64,000 nucleotides of DNA from the NCBI GenBank assembly GCA_019828595.1, contig JAHQRK010000011.1, forward strand, positions 372,001-436,000, in the 5' to 3' direction. The notes beneath the pieces are model-generated. The model saw only the letters and a program-made list of their open reading frames with translations. It did not search any database and had not been told where the DNA came from. This DNA comes from Aphanomyces cochlioides. Taxonomy: Eukaryota; Oomycota; Saprolegniomycetes; Saprolegniales; Verrucalvaceae. Shown here piece after piece: positions 1 to 15,100 of the stretch; position 1 is the first letter of the stretch; the number at the start of each line of letters is the position of its first letter. Made by a program: the position numbers and the translations under genes.

Positions 1-133
1 CTGCATGTTGTCAGAATGGCAGCGAGTGTCACATGGTCAGAGCGAACCAATCAAATTTGATTCTATGAATTTTTTATCCAATCAAATTAAATAAAAATTC
101 GAACCAATTAGAATTATTCATGAATTAATTTTT

Positions 134-161
134 AACCAATCAACAATTTTGTTGATTGGTT
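134..161. promoter_or_regulatory. Inverted CCAAT-box pair before the giant surface-protein gene
   Basis: Two perfect 13-base arms (134-146 and 149-161) containing CCAAT and its complement ATTGG are separated by only two bases and end 11 bases before the ATG at 173. The rest of 1-133 is AT-rich with further CCAATCAA copies near 47 and 79. A role as NF-Y-type promoter element is inferred from position and motif only. Confidence 0.45.
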
Positions 162-172
162 GAAATGATCGC

Positions 173-3100
173 ATGATCGAAACGTCACCTTTTTGGATGA
201 TCTGGTGGCTCGTTTTCTTGCTGGTCCATGCGATCGACGGCGACATTGCGCTCCCTCGGCCAAATGTTCTCAATTCGATAGGATCTGTTGGCGCTACTCA
301 GGTGCGATATGGTGCCATGACTGGCCTTCTTTATGACGAGTAGACCATTCCACTGCGAGCAGATATTGTCATCCCGGACGGCCGCGAAGTTTTCGTGCCC
401 ATCCATGTTCCCCCCGTCGCTGTGGGCATCAATGCCAAAGGACCAGCAAAAGTCATCGGCGTCAACTCCCTCCATGCCAATGGACGCTTTGGAGTCGGTG
501 AAGTCATTGACATTGACGTCCAGTTTACAAGTCCAGTCCACGTGGTTGGAACACCATCGCTGCGTATGCTCACGGGATGCCATGCTCCCAGCTGCCGTGT
601 CAAGGAGATTCAGTCTATAACATGCTGGGCTACGTCAGGTATTATAAGCCAGCATTCTGAAGCTTATAACCGCTTTGAAAAGGTGAATTTGGAGTCTCCT
701 TTCTAGGAGAAACCGTCTCCAACATCCCATACGATGCCTCGCCGCTCAAGCTTCGCAACTATTTGCTTCGACTGACTTCAATTTCAGCTCTCACAATTAC
801 CTACGACGCTGGGACGAAAGCTTGTACTTTTCGCGGCACGACAATTACCATTCAGTTTGACCTTGTCAATTCCCTTGGCGTCGATGGTGATCTTCCTTCT
901 CTGCAACTCGATCCTCTCAACCTTCAAGGCGACAAGACAGCGTTGAGCCACCACACATTTCCAGTCGTGCTAACACCAGTGGCTGTCGAAGTACAGAAAG
1001 GTTTCGCTCCCATCGATCGAGACGCTCCTTTCGTTGGATTCCGAAATCCATCGACTCTAATTTTTCGATACACCGTCGCATTCGGAGACATATCAGCCGA
1101 CTTGGACTATGCTAGCCCCGACTCAATTTGGCTCAATGCTGGCGGTGCTATCTACAACGCCGGCACGACTATCCCTGCAGCACTGGGACTTCCTGTTCCC
1201 GGTCGAGCACCAACATGGTCCACTGGAATGATTTCCAGCCTCAGCATCAACAGGGATATCATTGTCGACTCGACTATTCCGACCATCACAGCCGTGTCAA
1301 CCACAACGCCTGATGGAATTTATGGCACTGGTGAAGTCATTGAGATCATGATCACGTTCTCATTGCCAGTGGCCGTCGTTGGATCACCGACTCTGCTGTT
1401 GGCGACTGGTATCAACGTTGCTCAAGCTCGCATCAATCGAATCCAGTCGGGGGGTCTCGTCCTCGTTGCCCAATATATTGTTGGCGCTGGAGATTACTCG
1501 CTCGACTTAACCTACATCGACACGACCTCGTTCGTTCTCAACGCTGGCGATTCAGTCAAGCGGTTGAGTACAAATCCAACCACGAATGCCAACATGACGC
1601 TGCCACCAAATGGTCTTCCAGGAAGTCTCTTCACTTTTTCAAACTTGGTCATCGACACAACGCCACCGTACATTGTTTCAATAGCGTGCAATCAACCCAA
1701 TGGGGTCTACACCACTGGTGACTCGCTCACCTTTCAGCTCATCTATTCACGCTTAGTTGTTGTCACTGGACTGCCACAATTCAAAGTCGCAACGGGGACA
1801 GTTGATCTTAGTCCTGGGTACTTCGTCGTGAGAGTGCCAACGAATGGCAATCCAAACGTATTCATGTTTCCCGAGCAAGTCGACTGGAGCTGGCTTCAAC
1901 CAGGTACGGCTCTACGCTATCGTGCAAGCCCTCATCGAGTTCTGTAGGGTTTGCATTCGTCGTGGGCGGATCGACATTTACGGTGGCTTCCTTCACGGGA
2001 TACCAAATCACGACGAATGAAGCATACACCGGCCCGGCTGTCAACCTTGGCACTAATCCTGCATCCCCTCGCTTGGCAATCCAGACGCGGGGGTTTCAAT
2101 ACGCAGTCTATCGATCTGGAAGTGGATCATCAACTCTACAGTTTGCTTACACTGTCCAGCATGGTGACACATCTTCAAATTTAGCCACGGCATCAGATGT
2201 GCTTCTACCCACTGGAAGCTCCATCCTCCGTCAATCCACGACTCCGACAACGCCGTGTCAATTGTCATTACCAGCAGCAGGAACGCTGGGGAGCTTGGAC
2301 ACCGTCAGTCAGCTAGTCATCAACACTGGCCCAGCCACGGTTGTTGGAATCTCCACTCCTACTCGAGGAGGCGTGTACAGGGTTGGAAATACGTTGGCTA
2401 TCGCGGTTCAGTTTTCCCAGCCTGTGTCTGTTGTTGGACCTAGTTTGCCTGGCTTGCTCACAAACGTTGGTGAAAACCGATTTGCACTGTACGCGTCTGG
2501 TAGTGGAACCTCGAGCCTGGTCTTTCAGCTCACAGTCGAGGCAACGGACCAAGCAGCAACATTTGGTCCGCTTTCTGCTGATGCGATTCGAATGCCCAAC
2601 GTATTCACGTCCATTCGTCGTAAATCCATGCAGCCTATGGATAAAGCATCGTTGACGCTGCCAACGCTATCCCTGGGCGCGACAACACTCACAGTCGACC
2701 CGACTGCAGCTATTGTTACCCAGATTGGAGTGTTATCGCCAACTGCGATGGTGTTTCGACCTGGAGATCTGATCGTTATCGCTGTCGTATTCTCCCAGCA
2801 GGTGACAGTCACAGGACAACCTTTGCTGGATTTATCCATTGGTGTTCCTGCAGTTTATGCAACAGGATCTGGCACGGACACCCTTTCCTTCCAATACACC
2901 GTTCAGTACGGCGACAACAGTCTGCAATTTGACATTGCAAGCCTCCATGCTGTTCGACTCAATGGAGGCTCGATTGTCGCCGTCGCGACGGCTAAACCCG
3001 CGTGTTTAACGATTCTCGGAATGAGCCTGGCCGGTTCAGGCTCACCTCTGACAATTGACCCATCGCCATTTCGCGTCGTCAAAGTTAACTCGTGGACAAT

Positions 3101-6100
3101 CGATGGCGTGTACACTCTTGGCGACACCCTTTTGATTGCTGTTACTTTCTCCGACACCGTTGTGGCATCTGGGACGCCACAATTGTGGCTCCGCACGGGC
3201 AATCCTGGTGGAGATCAAGTCGCCAACTTGCACAGTTATGTCGACAACCTGGTCTATTTCACGTATGCCGTCCAAACTGGAGATTCAACTCGTCGCGTCG
3301 TCGAGTCATCGACTTTAGCCTTACGCTGCGCCAACGACGTTGGCCTAAATGCCAATCCGCTTCAAGATGCTACTGCTGTCTCGAGCGCTGACTGGGCTGG
3401 TAAACTTGCTACCTGTTGGTCGGAGCAGTCAAAAATTCGAGTGAGCGTGTTCAACAACGATCAAAACATGCCATTATGGACCACGCTCTCGACCGGACTA
3501 AATGCTGACCCAACACAAACGGCCACTGGATGCTCGTGTCTGACGGTGGGCGTACAGCTTGTTTGCGCTTGGCAGGAAACAACCGCTGGTGGTAGTAGCG
3601 TTATCCACGCATCGGTCATGACTGGCAGTATTTTATCACCAGCATGGACTCTGATTTCCGGAGCTGGGGCAAACTTTGATCTCACAAAGTCTGCATCGAC
3701 AGTGACAACAACAGTCAGCAGTACAGGTTTGCTCGTTGTTGCCTGGCAGGAAATGACAGCTAACGGTCAAACTACGTTACGAATAAAGTCCTGGAACGGC
3801 AATCTTGTTACTCCAGTTTGGACTTCCATGGACATGTCAACCTTGGCAGCTACCTCAAATCACCAAAATGCCGACCTTGGTTTGCTCAACAACCAAATTA
3901 TTCTTTCATGGACTGAGGTGGTGAGTGGAACTGTTTCTAAATTGCACGTTTCCTCATACAGCGGTGGTGTTTGGACTGCACTGGAGGGTGGCAGCGGCCT
4001 TAACGTTGCGTCGAGGGTGGCAGTCTCGTCTTCCGTCAGCATTTGCAGCAGCAAGCTGTACGTGGCATGGCTTGAAACATCTGCAGGTGCTGGTTATGTC
4101 CGCGTTCAAGTTTTCAACCCTGTCGGGTCAACGTGGCCATTTATCGATGATGGCAGCGGTGTTCAATCCAACAACGCCGTTGGGAGTGTCAGTTTGGCTT
4201 GTTTCCAGAATAACTTGATCGCTGCATGGCAAGAACTAAGTAGTGGTGTGATATTAATTCGAGCAGCTACGTACAGCGGCGTGGGGAATACTTGGAGCCC
4301 AGCTGGAATGTCGAACGACAATGTCCTTCAGTCGGCGTCAGGGGCCGTCTTGACTGTTTCATCAAATGTACTCTATATGACTTGGAGTGAAGTACACGTC
4401 AATACTAAGGCTCAAGTCCGTGCTGCTGTGTTTACACCTCAACAGATTTCGTGGTCATCATTGATCTACTCTTGTCTGAAGCGTGCTGGTGCAGCTTTTC
4501 TAGTGCCCTTTGGCCTCCGACTACCACCGCCATTTTCGCAAAACAGTCTGGGGGACACAAGTCAACTGCAACTCGACACGGTTGCCCCATCAATCATTGA
4601 CATTCGAAGTCTCTCGCCCTCCGGGCTGTACCAACTCAAAGACACAGCTCAAACTATTGCGATTGTTGCACCGGGATCAACCCTTGCTGGTGGAAGTTTC
4701 TCCCTTGGCTATAACAATGCCTTCTCTTCTTGCGTTGCATGGAATGCTGCGGCAATAGATCTCGAAAATGCACTCGAAGCCATTCCTGGGTTATCCCTCG
4801 ATGTAACAGTGACCAAGTCAACCACCGCCTTTCTTCAAGGCTCTCTCTTTCAAGTAGCATTTAACAATCCCGCGTCTGGATTGCATGCATTTACACTTGG
4901 CACTGGGTGTACACCGCTTGCATGTGCATCAGGCTCGGCATGTGGTCAAGTCTTGGTTAATCCTGATAAATCCTCTGTCTTTGCGACGAAATTGCAGCCT
5001 GGATATGTCGACTTTGAGGTTCGTTTCACGTCGCCGGTTCAAGTCACTGGTGCAGCTCCCGTGTTGACATTAACAACGGGCGTGATAGCCACTTACCAAA
5101 GTGGACCCATTTACGAAATCATTGACGTAGCTGTGGGAGCGCCAAGTCGAGTGGTTGCTGGTGGTTTTGCTCTATCGTATGGGGGAGTCAACACAGCTTG
5201 TATCGATATCCAAGCTGCTCAAGGCGCTGGAGCAATATTGGAAACCCTGCTTGCCATTCCCGCTATTGCCACAATTGGCATTGTCGATGTGAAGAGCGAA
5301 CAGTTCCAGAATGGCCTTCGGTACAAAATTCAGTTTCAACCAGGCGCGCCTTCAGCTTTGGCATACTCGCCCTCAGTGACCTGCCCTCCTCTAGTGGGAT
5401 TGATTCAGACAATTGACTTGGTCGCATCTGCTCCTGTTACGGCTGGATCCTTTGCTGTGGGTGTAGGAACATATGTGAGCGCAACCTGTTTGCCATATAC
5501 GACCACGGCGGTAAATCTTCAAACTGCACTCAACGCATTGACAAACCAAGAAGTTCAAGTACTAGTACAGAAAAAACCCATTCCTTCAGGTGGCTATCGT
5601 TTCGCCGTGATGTTTCCAAACGCCAGAGCTGCATTGTATCCATTGACATTGACCACTGCGGGTTGTACTCCTCTTGCTTGTGCTGGTGGAACTTGCTCCT
5701 TCGTTGTGAATGCAGATTATACTGTGGCGATTGCCCGCACTCCGTCGTTGGTGTTTCGGTATTCTGTCCAGCCTGGAGATGCAATCACAACTATAGGCTA
5801 CACGAGTCTGACTGGAGGAATACAAAGAGCGTCTCCTTCACCTGGTATTCCTGCAAGTCTAGCACTGCCAGCTAAATTGTCACCCAGTGGAATACAAGTC
5901 AATACTTTGGCAACCGCTACCATTACAAGCGTAACGTCGTCGACGCTGGATGGAGTGTATTCACAAGGCGACCTCATTCTTGTGTCGTTAATTTTCTCAA
6001 AGGTCGTCCTAGTGAAGGGTCAACCAAGTTTGGAATTGAATTCGAACGGCATTGCACTCTACAAGTCAGGAAATAACTCCCAAGCACTCACTTTCCAGTA

Positions 6101-9100
6101 CACGGTTGGTGCAAGCGAGACAACAAGTGATTTGGATTGCTTCTCACCATGGTCACTTCAATACCCGAACAAAGGCTCTGGAATATACTTCGTCGATCCA
6201 ACCACATCGACATTATCACCAGCAGCAACGATATTACCAGTGACAGCGGATCCAGCAAGTCTTACAAGTCACTCAAATATTGTCATTGATGCAGTGGTTC
6301 CAACAGTTCAAGCAGTGTCCTCCATCAAAGCTGCCGGGACGTATGCAGCAGGTGAAGCCATCGACATTCTTGTACAGTTTTCGCACTCTGTCATGGTGAC
6401 TGGCACTCCAACCATTCTTCTAAACAGCGGTGGTGCAGCAAGTTTTACCTATGCTGGACAGCGCCAACTAATCGACGTCGGGGTCAAGGCTTCGACTCCA
6501 ATAGTTTCAGGACAATATGCTGTTTGGTATGGTGGCATTTTGAGCGAATGCATCACGTTCAATGATCTTAACATGCTTCAAGCCAAGTTGCTCGACTTGC
6601 CAGGCATCGCAGCGATTGGAATTGCCTCAGTGACTGCGTCGACACTCGGCAATGGCAAACGCATAGTCATCACATTTGGAACGCCCAATGTATTTTCAGC
6701 TCATTTGGAATTAATTCCTACAACGCCACCGCAGTGTCTACCGCTGGTTGCTGGCCGCAACGATGTATTGCTAGTTTCCCGAGGTCTCGATAACTTTGTT
6801 ACCTTTCGCTACACCGTTCAAACACCCGACTCGACATTGGCACTTGCAGTGTCCAATCCATTGATTCAGCTTAACGGTGGCTACATACGTCGACGCAGTG
6901 ACCATCCAAGCATCAACGTAAATCCAACGCTTGTGCAGGAAACATTCAATGCAATTCAAGTGAATGGGGCAGTGCCGACTATTGTTCAAGTCACGGTGGT
7001 CACAGCAGGTGGCACGTATGGAGTGGCATTTCCACCACAAGCGAGTCCAAATTACGTCAAACCTGGACAAATTCTTTTCACGCTGACATTTGCACAAGCG
7101 GTGGTTTTCATCAACACGATTACAATTCAAATGAACACGGGCAACTTTGCACAATTGTACAGTCAATTGAGCCCGACGCAGTTCTCATTTGTGTACACTA
7201 TCCAAGCGGGCGATAAAACGCCAAGCTTGGACTTCGCTAGCCCAGCTTCGTTGCAGGGTACGATTGTTGCAAAGTCTACAACAAACAGTCAAATTGCCAA
7301 TACTCAGCTCCCGTTGATGCAGCTCACAGGAGCGAATATTATCGCGATTGACAGCACGCTTCCAACGACAATCATCTCAGTGACTACAAACCACCCTGAT
7401 GGAACCTTTGGCGCGGGTGAAGTCATCAATATTCTGACAACATTTGGGCGGCCAGTACGCGTATTGTCAGGGCTGAACCACAATTCACTCGTGTCTGCCC
7501 AGTCGCCGTTTGTGACGACTTCAAATGGCGTCATGTATATCGCGTGGAGTGAGCGACTAACTCCTTCAGTGAATATTCTACTCGTGGCTCAGTTTGACGG
7601 CACAGTATTCCAAGAACTCAGTCCCGTTGGAGGACTCAATCGAAATACAGTCAGTGGAAACGCACAACACGTCAGTCTTATCATATTCAACAACCAACTC
7701 TATGCAGCCTGGGACGAAGACGGCGTTATTAACGTCGCGAAATTTAGTGGCAACGTCGTCACGCGGGCATGGACCTACATTTTTACCATGGGAACAAACG
7801 AAAACCAACTCGTCACTGCATCCTCGCCCCGTTTGGTCGAATTCCTCAATACCCTCTTTCTTGTGTGGCGAGAGTATCAAAATGGAGCGCCTAACCAAGT
7901 CAATATCCGCGTCGCTTCATACGACAACACGCTCACTCCTCCATGGTACTCCTACGACGATGGTCGACGGTCCATTGGGCTCAACCAAAATCGATCTACT
8001 GACCCGTACGCCTTTGGCTTTGCCGGGCATTTGTATATCGCATGGGCTGAACACAATGGCCAGCGGTATTCAATTCAGGTCCAGGCACTTTCGTTGAGCA
8101 CGATGACTTTTGAACCGATTCCACGTGTGGGGAGTGATAAATCTGCAGCTTACGATGCTTTCGGTCCCAAGCTGTTTGCAATCGGCAATCAGCTCATGGT
8201 GCAATGGTACTCTGCAGAAGGCAAGTTTATCATGCACACTGGTGTTGTCACGCCCCAATATTGGAAAGAAATCGTGCAGAATTCGACGACCGAAGGATTG
8301 GCACCCGATGTTCAAACCTGCAATGGACAAACGATTGTTGCGTACACGGCTCGCTCCGCTGTCTCCAAAGTGCTCTGGACTGCCAATCTTCTCAGCAATG
8401 GCAACGTCCAACCCATGCAAACAGTTAATCACAACCTCATCCAAGACGTTGCCGACTTTAAATTGGCATGTCTAACCTCTGGATATGCCGTCGTTTGGAC
8501 TGAATTCGATGGCATGTCGTATAAACTCCGATTGAGCACATCTCCTCTCGGCATATTGGCATGGACAGAATCCACTGCTGGGCTCCCCACCATTCAGTTA
8601 TCCTCTGGATTGGTGGCTGTCAACACGGACAAGAGCGGCTCTTGTGTCGCCGGCCTAATGTTTCAACTGGTCGTTCCATCGAATGCCCCTCTCATTCCTC
8701 AGTTAAATGTTCTCAGCTTTCAGTCGAATCGAGCGAGTCTTCTAGACTGCAAGACCAACGTAGCTGTCGACACGACATTATTTCCAGCCGCAACTGATGA
8801 ACGCAGTTTGGCTTATAGTTCACACATTGCGATCGATACATCCCCTCCAACTGTCCTAGATGTCTCGACAACACTGCTATCAGCATCTTACGGTGCTGGC
8901 CAAGTGATTCCAATTGTTGTCCTATTTTCGCAACCTGTCGTCGTATCTCCATGGTTCGCGAATGGAGACGTCCCTACTTGGATCATTTTCCGAAGTCGGT
9001 CAGCGACCATCTATGGAGAATTTGAGCACAAGGCCGTCTATTCCTTTGGCAATGGCACAAACACGCTGACTTTTCTCTACACAACGCTCACATCGGACTC

Positions 9101-12100
9101 GTTTTTGCTGTTTGACTACATGCTCACAACTTCGTTACAAGTCGCTCTGTCCTCGTGGATCCGACGACTGTCTACTCTGCCCACAACTGACGTCCAACTA
9201 ACATTACCACTTCCAGGAAGCGCGCATTCACTTAGTCGCTTCTTTATTGCCATTGACACGACTCCGCCAGTCGTTTTGGATGTTTCAACGCCGAAGCCTG
9301 ACGGGACTTACTACCCTGGGGATGTGATTCCCATCGTCGTGACATTTTCACTGCCTGTAATGGCCACGGGAACTCCTGTCCTGTATCTAAACACTCGACA
9401 AACTCCATTTCAGAGCCAAGCTTTGTACGTAGGTGGCAACATGACAACACAGTTGACATTCAATTATATTGTGCAACCTCTCGATCAAATCACTCGGTTG
9501 ACACTGTACGATGATCGCCCAACAAAGGAATTCTCGATTGTCAAGGCATTGGACTCCTTTGATGGATATATCTACCGTGTCGCTACGTACCCTACAACAA
9601 AGGCTGATCTGGTATGCCCACCGCCAGGGACATCTAGCTCACTGCGGCAGCTCATTGCATTGGACTCCAAAGTTCCAACTGTGGTCGGCGTGACAACTTC
9701 GTTTGCTGACGGCACGTACGACATCGGGACGGTGATTCCAATTCAAGTCCTCTTCTCGGCTCTTGTCGTGGCCACTGGTGTTCCTTTGCTTATTCTCAAC
9801 GTGAACTCTGATGGAACCCGTGGAGCACCTTACTTCTCTGGCTCTGGATCCGCCACACTCACCTTCCAGTACACAGTCGAGATGAGCGACAGTGCTGCAC
9901 CTCTCAATTACTTGAATGCATATTCGCTCCTTTTGAAGCCACCAGTGCGACTCAGCCCACTCCAAGATCCACCGTACGCTACGATCATGAGAGCGTCTAG
10001 CAATCCAAGTCTACCAGCAAATTTGACGCTGCCACCTTTTGGACCAGCTCCTCAAGTGAATACACCACCCGACTTGATTCGAAGTGGTCGCACGATTAAA
10101 ATCCGCACGGACGGTTTTCGAGTCGCTCGAGTCGACACGACAACTCCCAATGGGACTTATGCTGCTGGCCAAGCGATTCAAATATTTGTACGCTTCACCG
10201 GCGAGGTCAATGTTGTGGGGACGCCGCAATTAATCCTGAATGTGCCAACCGCGGCGACGTTTACTAGCGGAAGCGGCACGTCAATTCTATCATTCCTATA
10301 CGTCGTAGCAGCAGGAGACGTCACGCCAGCGTTAGACGTGAACCAAGTTCGGTTGGGAACTGGAATCACCGTGCAAGATTTCAATGGAGTCGACGTGCCA
10401 GTCCAATTGCCCTCTGCAGGCGCAAAAAACTCTCTCAGTGATGGCGCCTCGCTTGCAATATCTGCAATTCCACCAGTCGTCACATCCATCCAAAGCTCGG
10501 GTCAAAATGGCGTCTATGCTGCTGGGGATATTGTCCAAATCACCATCGTCTTTTCAGTTCCAGTGGTCGTGACTGGCGTTCCACAGCTAAGTCTCAACAC
10601 TGGCCAAGCTGCACTCTACTCGTCGGGATCTGGTACATCAGTCCTTGTGTTTCTGTACACTGTTGTTGCTGGCAACACTGGCGTCCTGGACTACACCAGT
10701 ACGAACGCACTCACTGGAAACATCAAGGCTGTATCGACTACACCGACGATGCAGGCAACATTAACTCTGCCTGCTACAGGAACTACTGGCAGCCTGAGCG
10801 CGTCTGCAAACTCGATATTGAATACCCAAGCTCCGACTGTCGTGCGATTGTCGTTCGCCGGCGCTCCCGACCAAGTTTGTCCTGTTGGAATGGTCCTCCC
10901 AATTCTGATTGAATTTTCATATCCTGTCGCTGTATCAGGCGTCCCAACCTTGTTGCTAGCGACCAAAGGAAATAGCGATCGGTCGGCCGTCTACAGCGGC
11001 GGCTCCGGCACCAAATTGCTGTATTTCACGTACACAGTTCAAGCTGGCGATGCTGCGATCCACCTCGACTACCGCAGTGTCAACGCCTTGCAGGGCACGG
11101 TATTGGAAATGAGCTCGGCCCCGGTTTTACCGGCAATCCTGACGCTCCCAGCCCCTGGATCGATTCAAAGTCTCAGTGGACAGTCTCGCATGATTGTGTG
11201 TACTCTCTGTCCCCAAGTTGTTTCCGTCTCTGGGCCTCCATCGACCATTTATACTGCGGGGGATATCCTCTCGCTCGTTGTAACCTTTTCAGAGGCTGTT
11301 CAATTTGACCCGGCAGTGGTGCAGCCGATGGCGTACATCCGTCTCGCGATGGCTTTGGAACGAGTTGCTAACTACGTGTCAGGATCTGGCACAACAACGT
11401 GGACATTTACTTATACGATTCAGCAGTACGACGATGTCTATCCCGTCGAAGTTGCAAATGCGCGTGCTCTGTTTGGAACCAGGATCGTATCCGTCGCTTC
11501 CCCAAATCTACAGGCGGCGATTTTTCTTCCAGCCCCTGGTCAGCCCAATAGTTTGAGCTCAATGTCGTCCATTCGCATCGATACAACGCCACCTAAAGTC
11601 GTTCAAGTCACGACTCCAACTCCAGACGGAGTGTACGGACCTGGACATGTTATTCCCATCGACGTCATGTTCTCAACGATGGTAGCTGTCACTGGGACGC
11701 CAACACTTCTGCTCGGTCTATTGCCAGCACCACAAGTTGCAGTGTACAACGCAGCCGGCTCTACCGCCCAGACTATCAGGTTCATCTACACAGTCCAGAC
11801 AGGCGACAATGTCTTCCGACTGGACTACATGCGCGTATGCAGTGATAGCTCGCTATTCGATAAGTTGGAAGGCTACGATACTGCAGCCTCTGGTCTTGCT
11901 TGTCTCCCACTGGGCTCCATATCTGCTCTTCAGCTTAATGGCGGGTATATCTTCTTTTCTCTAGTCTATCATCTTAAATCTTTGTCGCTAGATCGATCAA
12001 AGCTGCCGCCGCAGTTCCAACTGTTGATGCAAACTTAGGCTTACCGGCCGTGAATCCATGGCCCCTCATGCGCTATTTGAATAGCAATGCTTCCGTCATC

Positions 12101-15100
12101 TACTCGAGGAAACCCCCAACTCCGCTTTCTAGTATCGCAACGAGCATTTGTATCTTTATGCAAGAAGAGCAGCTCTTTCTCATCCTCTCCAATGGATTTC
12201 CCAACCATCCAGCTCCTCCTGGCATTACGACTGCATCCTATCTTGTCGAAATACCAAGGTTTCCATCTATTAGCTTTGCCAGGAAGCGTCCAAATGGCAT
12301 GGTTGGCATCATGATCAATGGCGTTCCATTCAACAACTCTGCTTCCGCCCCGGTAGTCCAAGACGCTTGTGGTGGCGCTCTTGATCCCATCACCTTGCGG
12401 TACTATTACGTTGGTCTTCCAACCTGCCTTGTCACTGATGCATCGCAGCTTGTCGGTTATGCCATGGATGGATTTCCAGTGTATTCAATGCCACCGCCAA
12501 ACCAGGGACTTGATGAATGCAATGGCATCTTGGGCATTGACGGCGTGTACAAATACTACCTCAATCCATCGACCATTCAAACGTCTGGCACTTTTCTCCC
12601 TTGTTTCAAAGGCGCAGTCTCAACAACCTCACAGCAGCAAGTCGTCGTGACGGAATTCAATTTCGTCGGTGGCATCGAAGGCTTCAGTCCATCGCGCATG
12701 AACCTCCAGGACCTTCTCATCACCCCTGTGAATCGCGAAGGCGGCTCTGTCTGGTTTAATGATGTCTCGGTGTCGACCACATCGTCGACACTGATCATCA
12801 CCAGCACTGGTGTGCCAACAGTGTTTGGTCCATTTCCAAACCCACTCAATCCCAACACCGTCAAGCCTCAGAACTACCAATTTCGAATCCCTCGATCGCC
12901 AACGAAGGCGACAACACCTATTGCTCTTCCCCTTGGTATTGTTGGGGTCATGTTGGATGGCGTTCCATTCTACAACACGCTCAATGCTGACGGGAACTCC
13001 CTTCTTGACGTCCGAGTTCCAAACCACTTGACGCTTGATAAATGCAATGGCTATGTCGACGCAAGTGGAGCATATCGGTACTATGGCCCACCAGACTGTC
13101 TGCTCGACCAACTCAAGGAGGTTGCTGGTCAACCGTCACCACTCATAGGTTATGCCTTGGATGGCTATCCTGTCTTTGGCAGGTTTGACGAAACTGGCAA
13201 CAATCCAACGTTGGACAGATGCAATGGCCGCGTCAATTTGAATGGCAAGTATCAATATCACGTTTCAGACACGTCGCCATACACGATCGGTTGCTTTAGC
13301 GGCGTGCTTCCACCGTCCTCGTCGACACCGTACGACCGCAGTCTCTCTACTTCGAGCGCCATCACGATTGATTCAACTGCACCATACATCACTGACATTA
13401 CGACGCTCAAAGCTCCAGGTATGAAGGACCTGCGGTGAACCAGACTTGACATTTGGACTAGGTGTCTTTGTGACGGGGGAAGTCATTGACTTGCGCGTCA
13501 TGTGGTCTGCTCCAGTGGTAATCACAGGCACGCCAACGTTGACTCTCTCGGTCGTGAATAACGTCACGGGGATCAATGCCATTGCGACGTATGATCCAAC
13601 AACCAGCTCAAGCCAAACGAGTGTGTTCATTTATCAAGTCGGCGCTGCTGAGTTTTCCTCCGATGTGTCGGTGGCTTCGTCCACGGCGCTCCAACTACCT
13701 GCGGGTGCTACCATTAAGCGAGCAGCTACAACACCAACCTTGAATGCCATCCTGACTTGTCCAACGTTCACCCTTGGGGCCAGGTAGAACTAGAATTCGA
13801 GCGTGAGGTGACATTAGCTGCAGGATTCAAACCATTGCCACGGTTCAAGTGAATGTCTTGGGGCTCTATCATCCTGACGCTAGAGACTTGAGTGCCTACT
13901 TAGTGCACAACGATGTTCGAGCCAGGTTCTTCGATCCCATCCCGATGACTGCAAGCAGTTATCGTTTCGGCCGACCTCCAGACACTACACGACGTCCTGA
14001 CATTGAAGACGCCGTGAGCGGTATCGGCAGTGATATGTCCTTTGCCAAGAGTAATCTCGGTGTGAATTTGGCCTTGCAAGGTATTGCAACTCAGAGCTCA
14101 ACGATTGGTACGAGCGGCATTGCAGCTCACGCGATTGATGGCGTCCGGTCTGCGTATTTCTCGAGTCTTTCAGTCGCACGCACCTCTGGAGAAGCTCAAC
14201 GCGACCCCGTTCCATGGTGGCAATTAAGGTTCCTTCCATCCCTTCGAATGCGAGATCTAACTTTGTCCGTAGGCTGAATAAACCTTCCCCAATTGGTACG
14301 ATCAAGCTCTTTGGTGTTCAACAACAACGCAGTCAGTTTGAAGTCCAAGTCATCACAGTCACTGGCCCGATTCCAGTCGATGGCACATTTGCGCTAGCCG
14401 TTGGAGCAGCTTGCACGACTCCTCCTATTTCAGTTCAAGCGCCAGCTATGCGTCGAGATGAAACAATATTTGGCGAATCTCTCCAAGCAAAGCTCGAGCA
14501 ATGCACTGGTGAAGTGACGGTGACTCGTTCGAGCGTTCCAGATCGAATGGGCGGGTATGAAGTCTCCCTCTCGATTAAGAGATTCATCTCAGGTGCTAGG
14601 TATTCCTGGACGGTCACTTTTGTCCAAGATGTTGGGACGATTAGCTTGATGAGCGTCGTGCAGGCAACACAGCCAACTCTAGAAGCTTCAGTGTCCACGC
14701 TGTTTGATAGCACGGACAACATTTGGTACAGCTATCAGACCAACTTGACCGCAGCATTTGAGAAAGCTCTCTTTCCATGCTACGTGATGATATTTGATGC
14801 CATGTCCGTGATGGCATTCGAAAGCGTTCAAGATGCTCTTGCCGCTGCCATTTGGAGTCGATTTATTCCTTCCGGGACTGTTGAAACAACCCTCGTCGTG
14901 CCACAACGACCGACGGGACAGTATATTCGCATCCAACACAATACTCCACAATATCTCAGTTTGGCTGAAGTCGAAGTCTATGCCGACTGCCGCTACACGC
15001 TGTCGACGTATTACGAAGGCAGTCCCGTTGCTCCTTTAGCTTACTTGGACAATAATTTTATCTCGTGGGCTCCTGAAGTGTCCATGTCACTTGCATTCGG

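Noticed and set aside
185..603. Minus-strand frames over the 5' end of the giant gene
   Set aside because: They are shadows of exons 1-2; the plus strand has a signal peptide, matching splice phases and repeat signatures.
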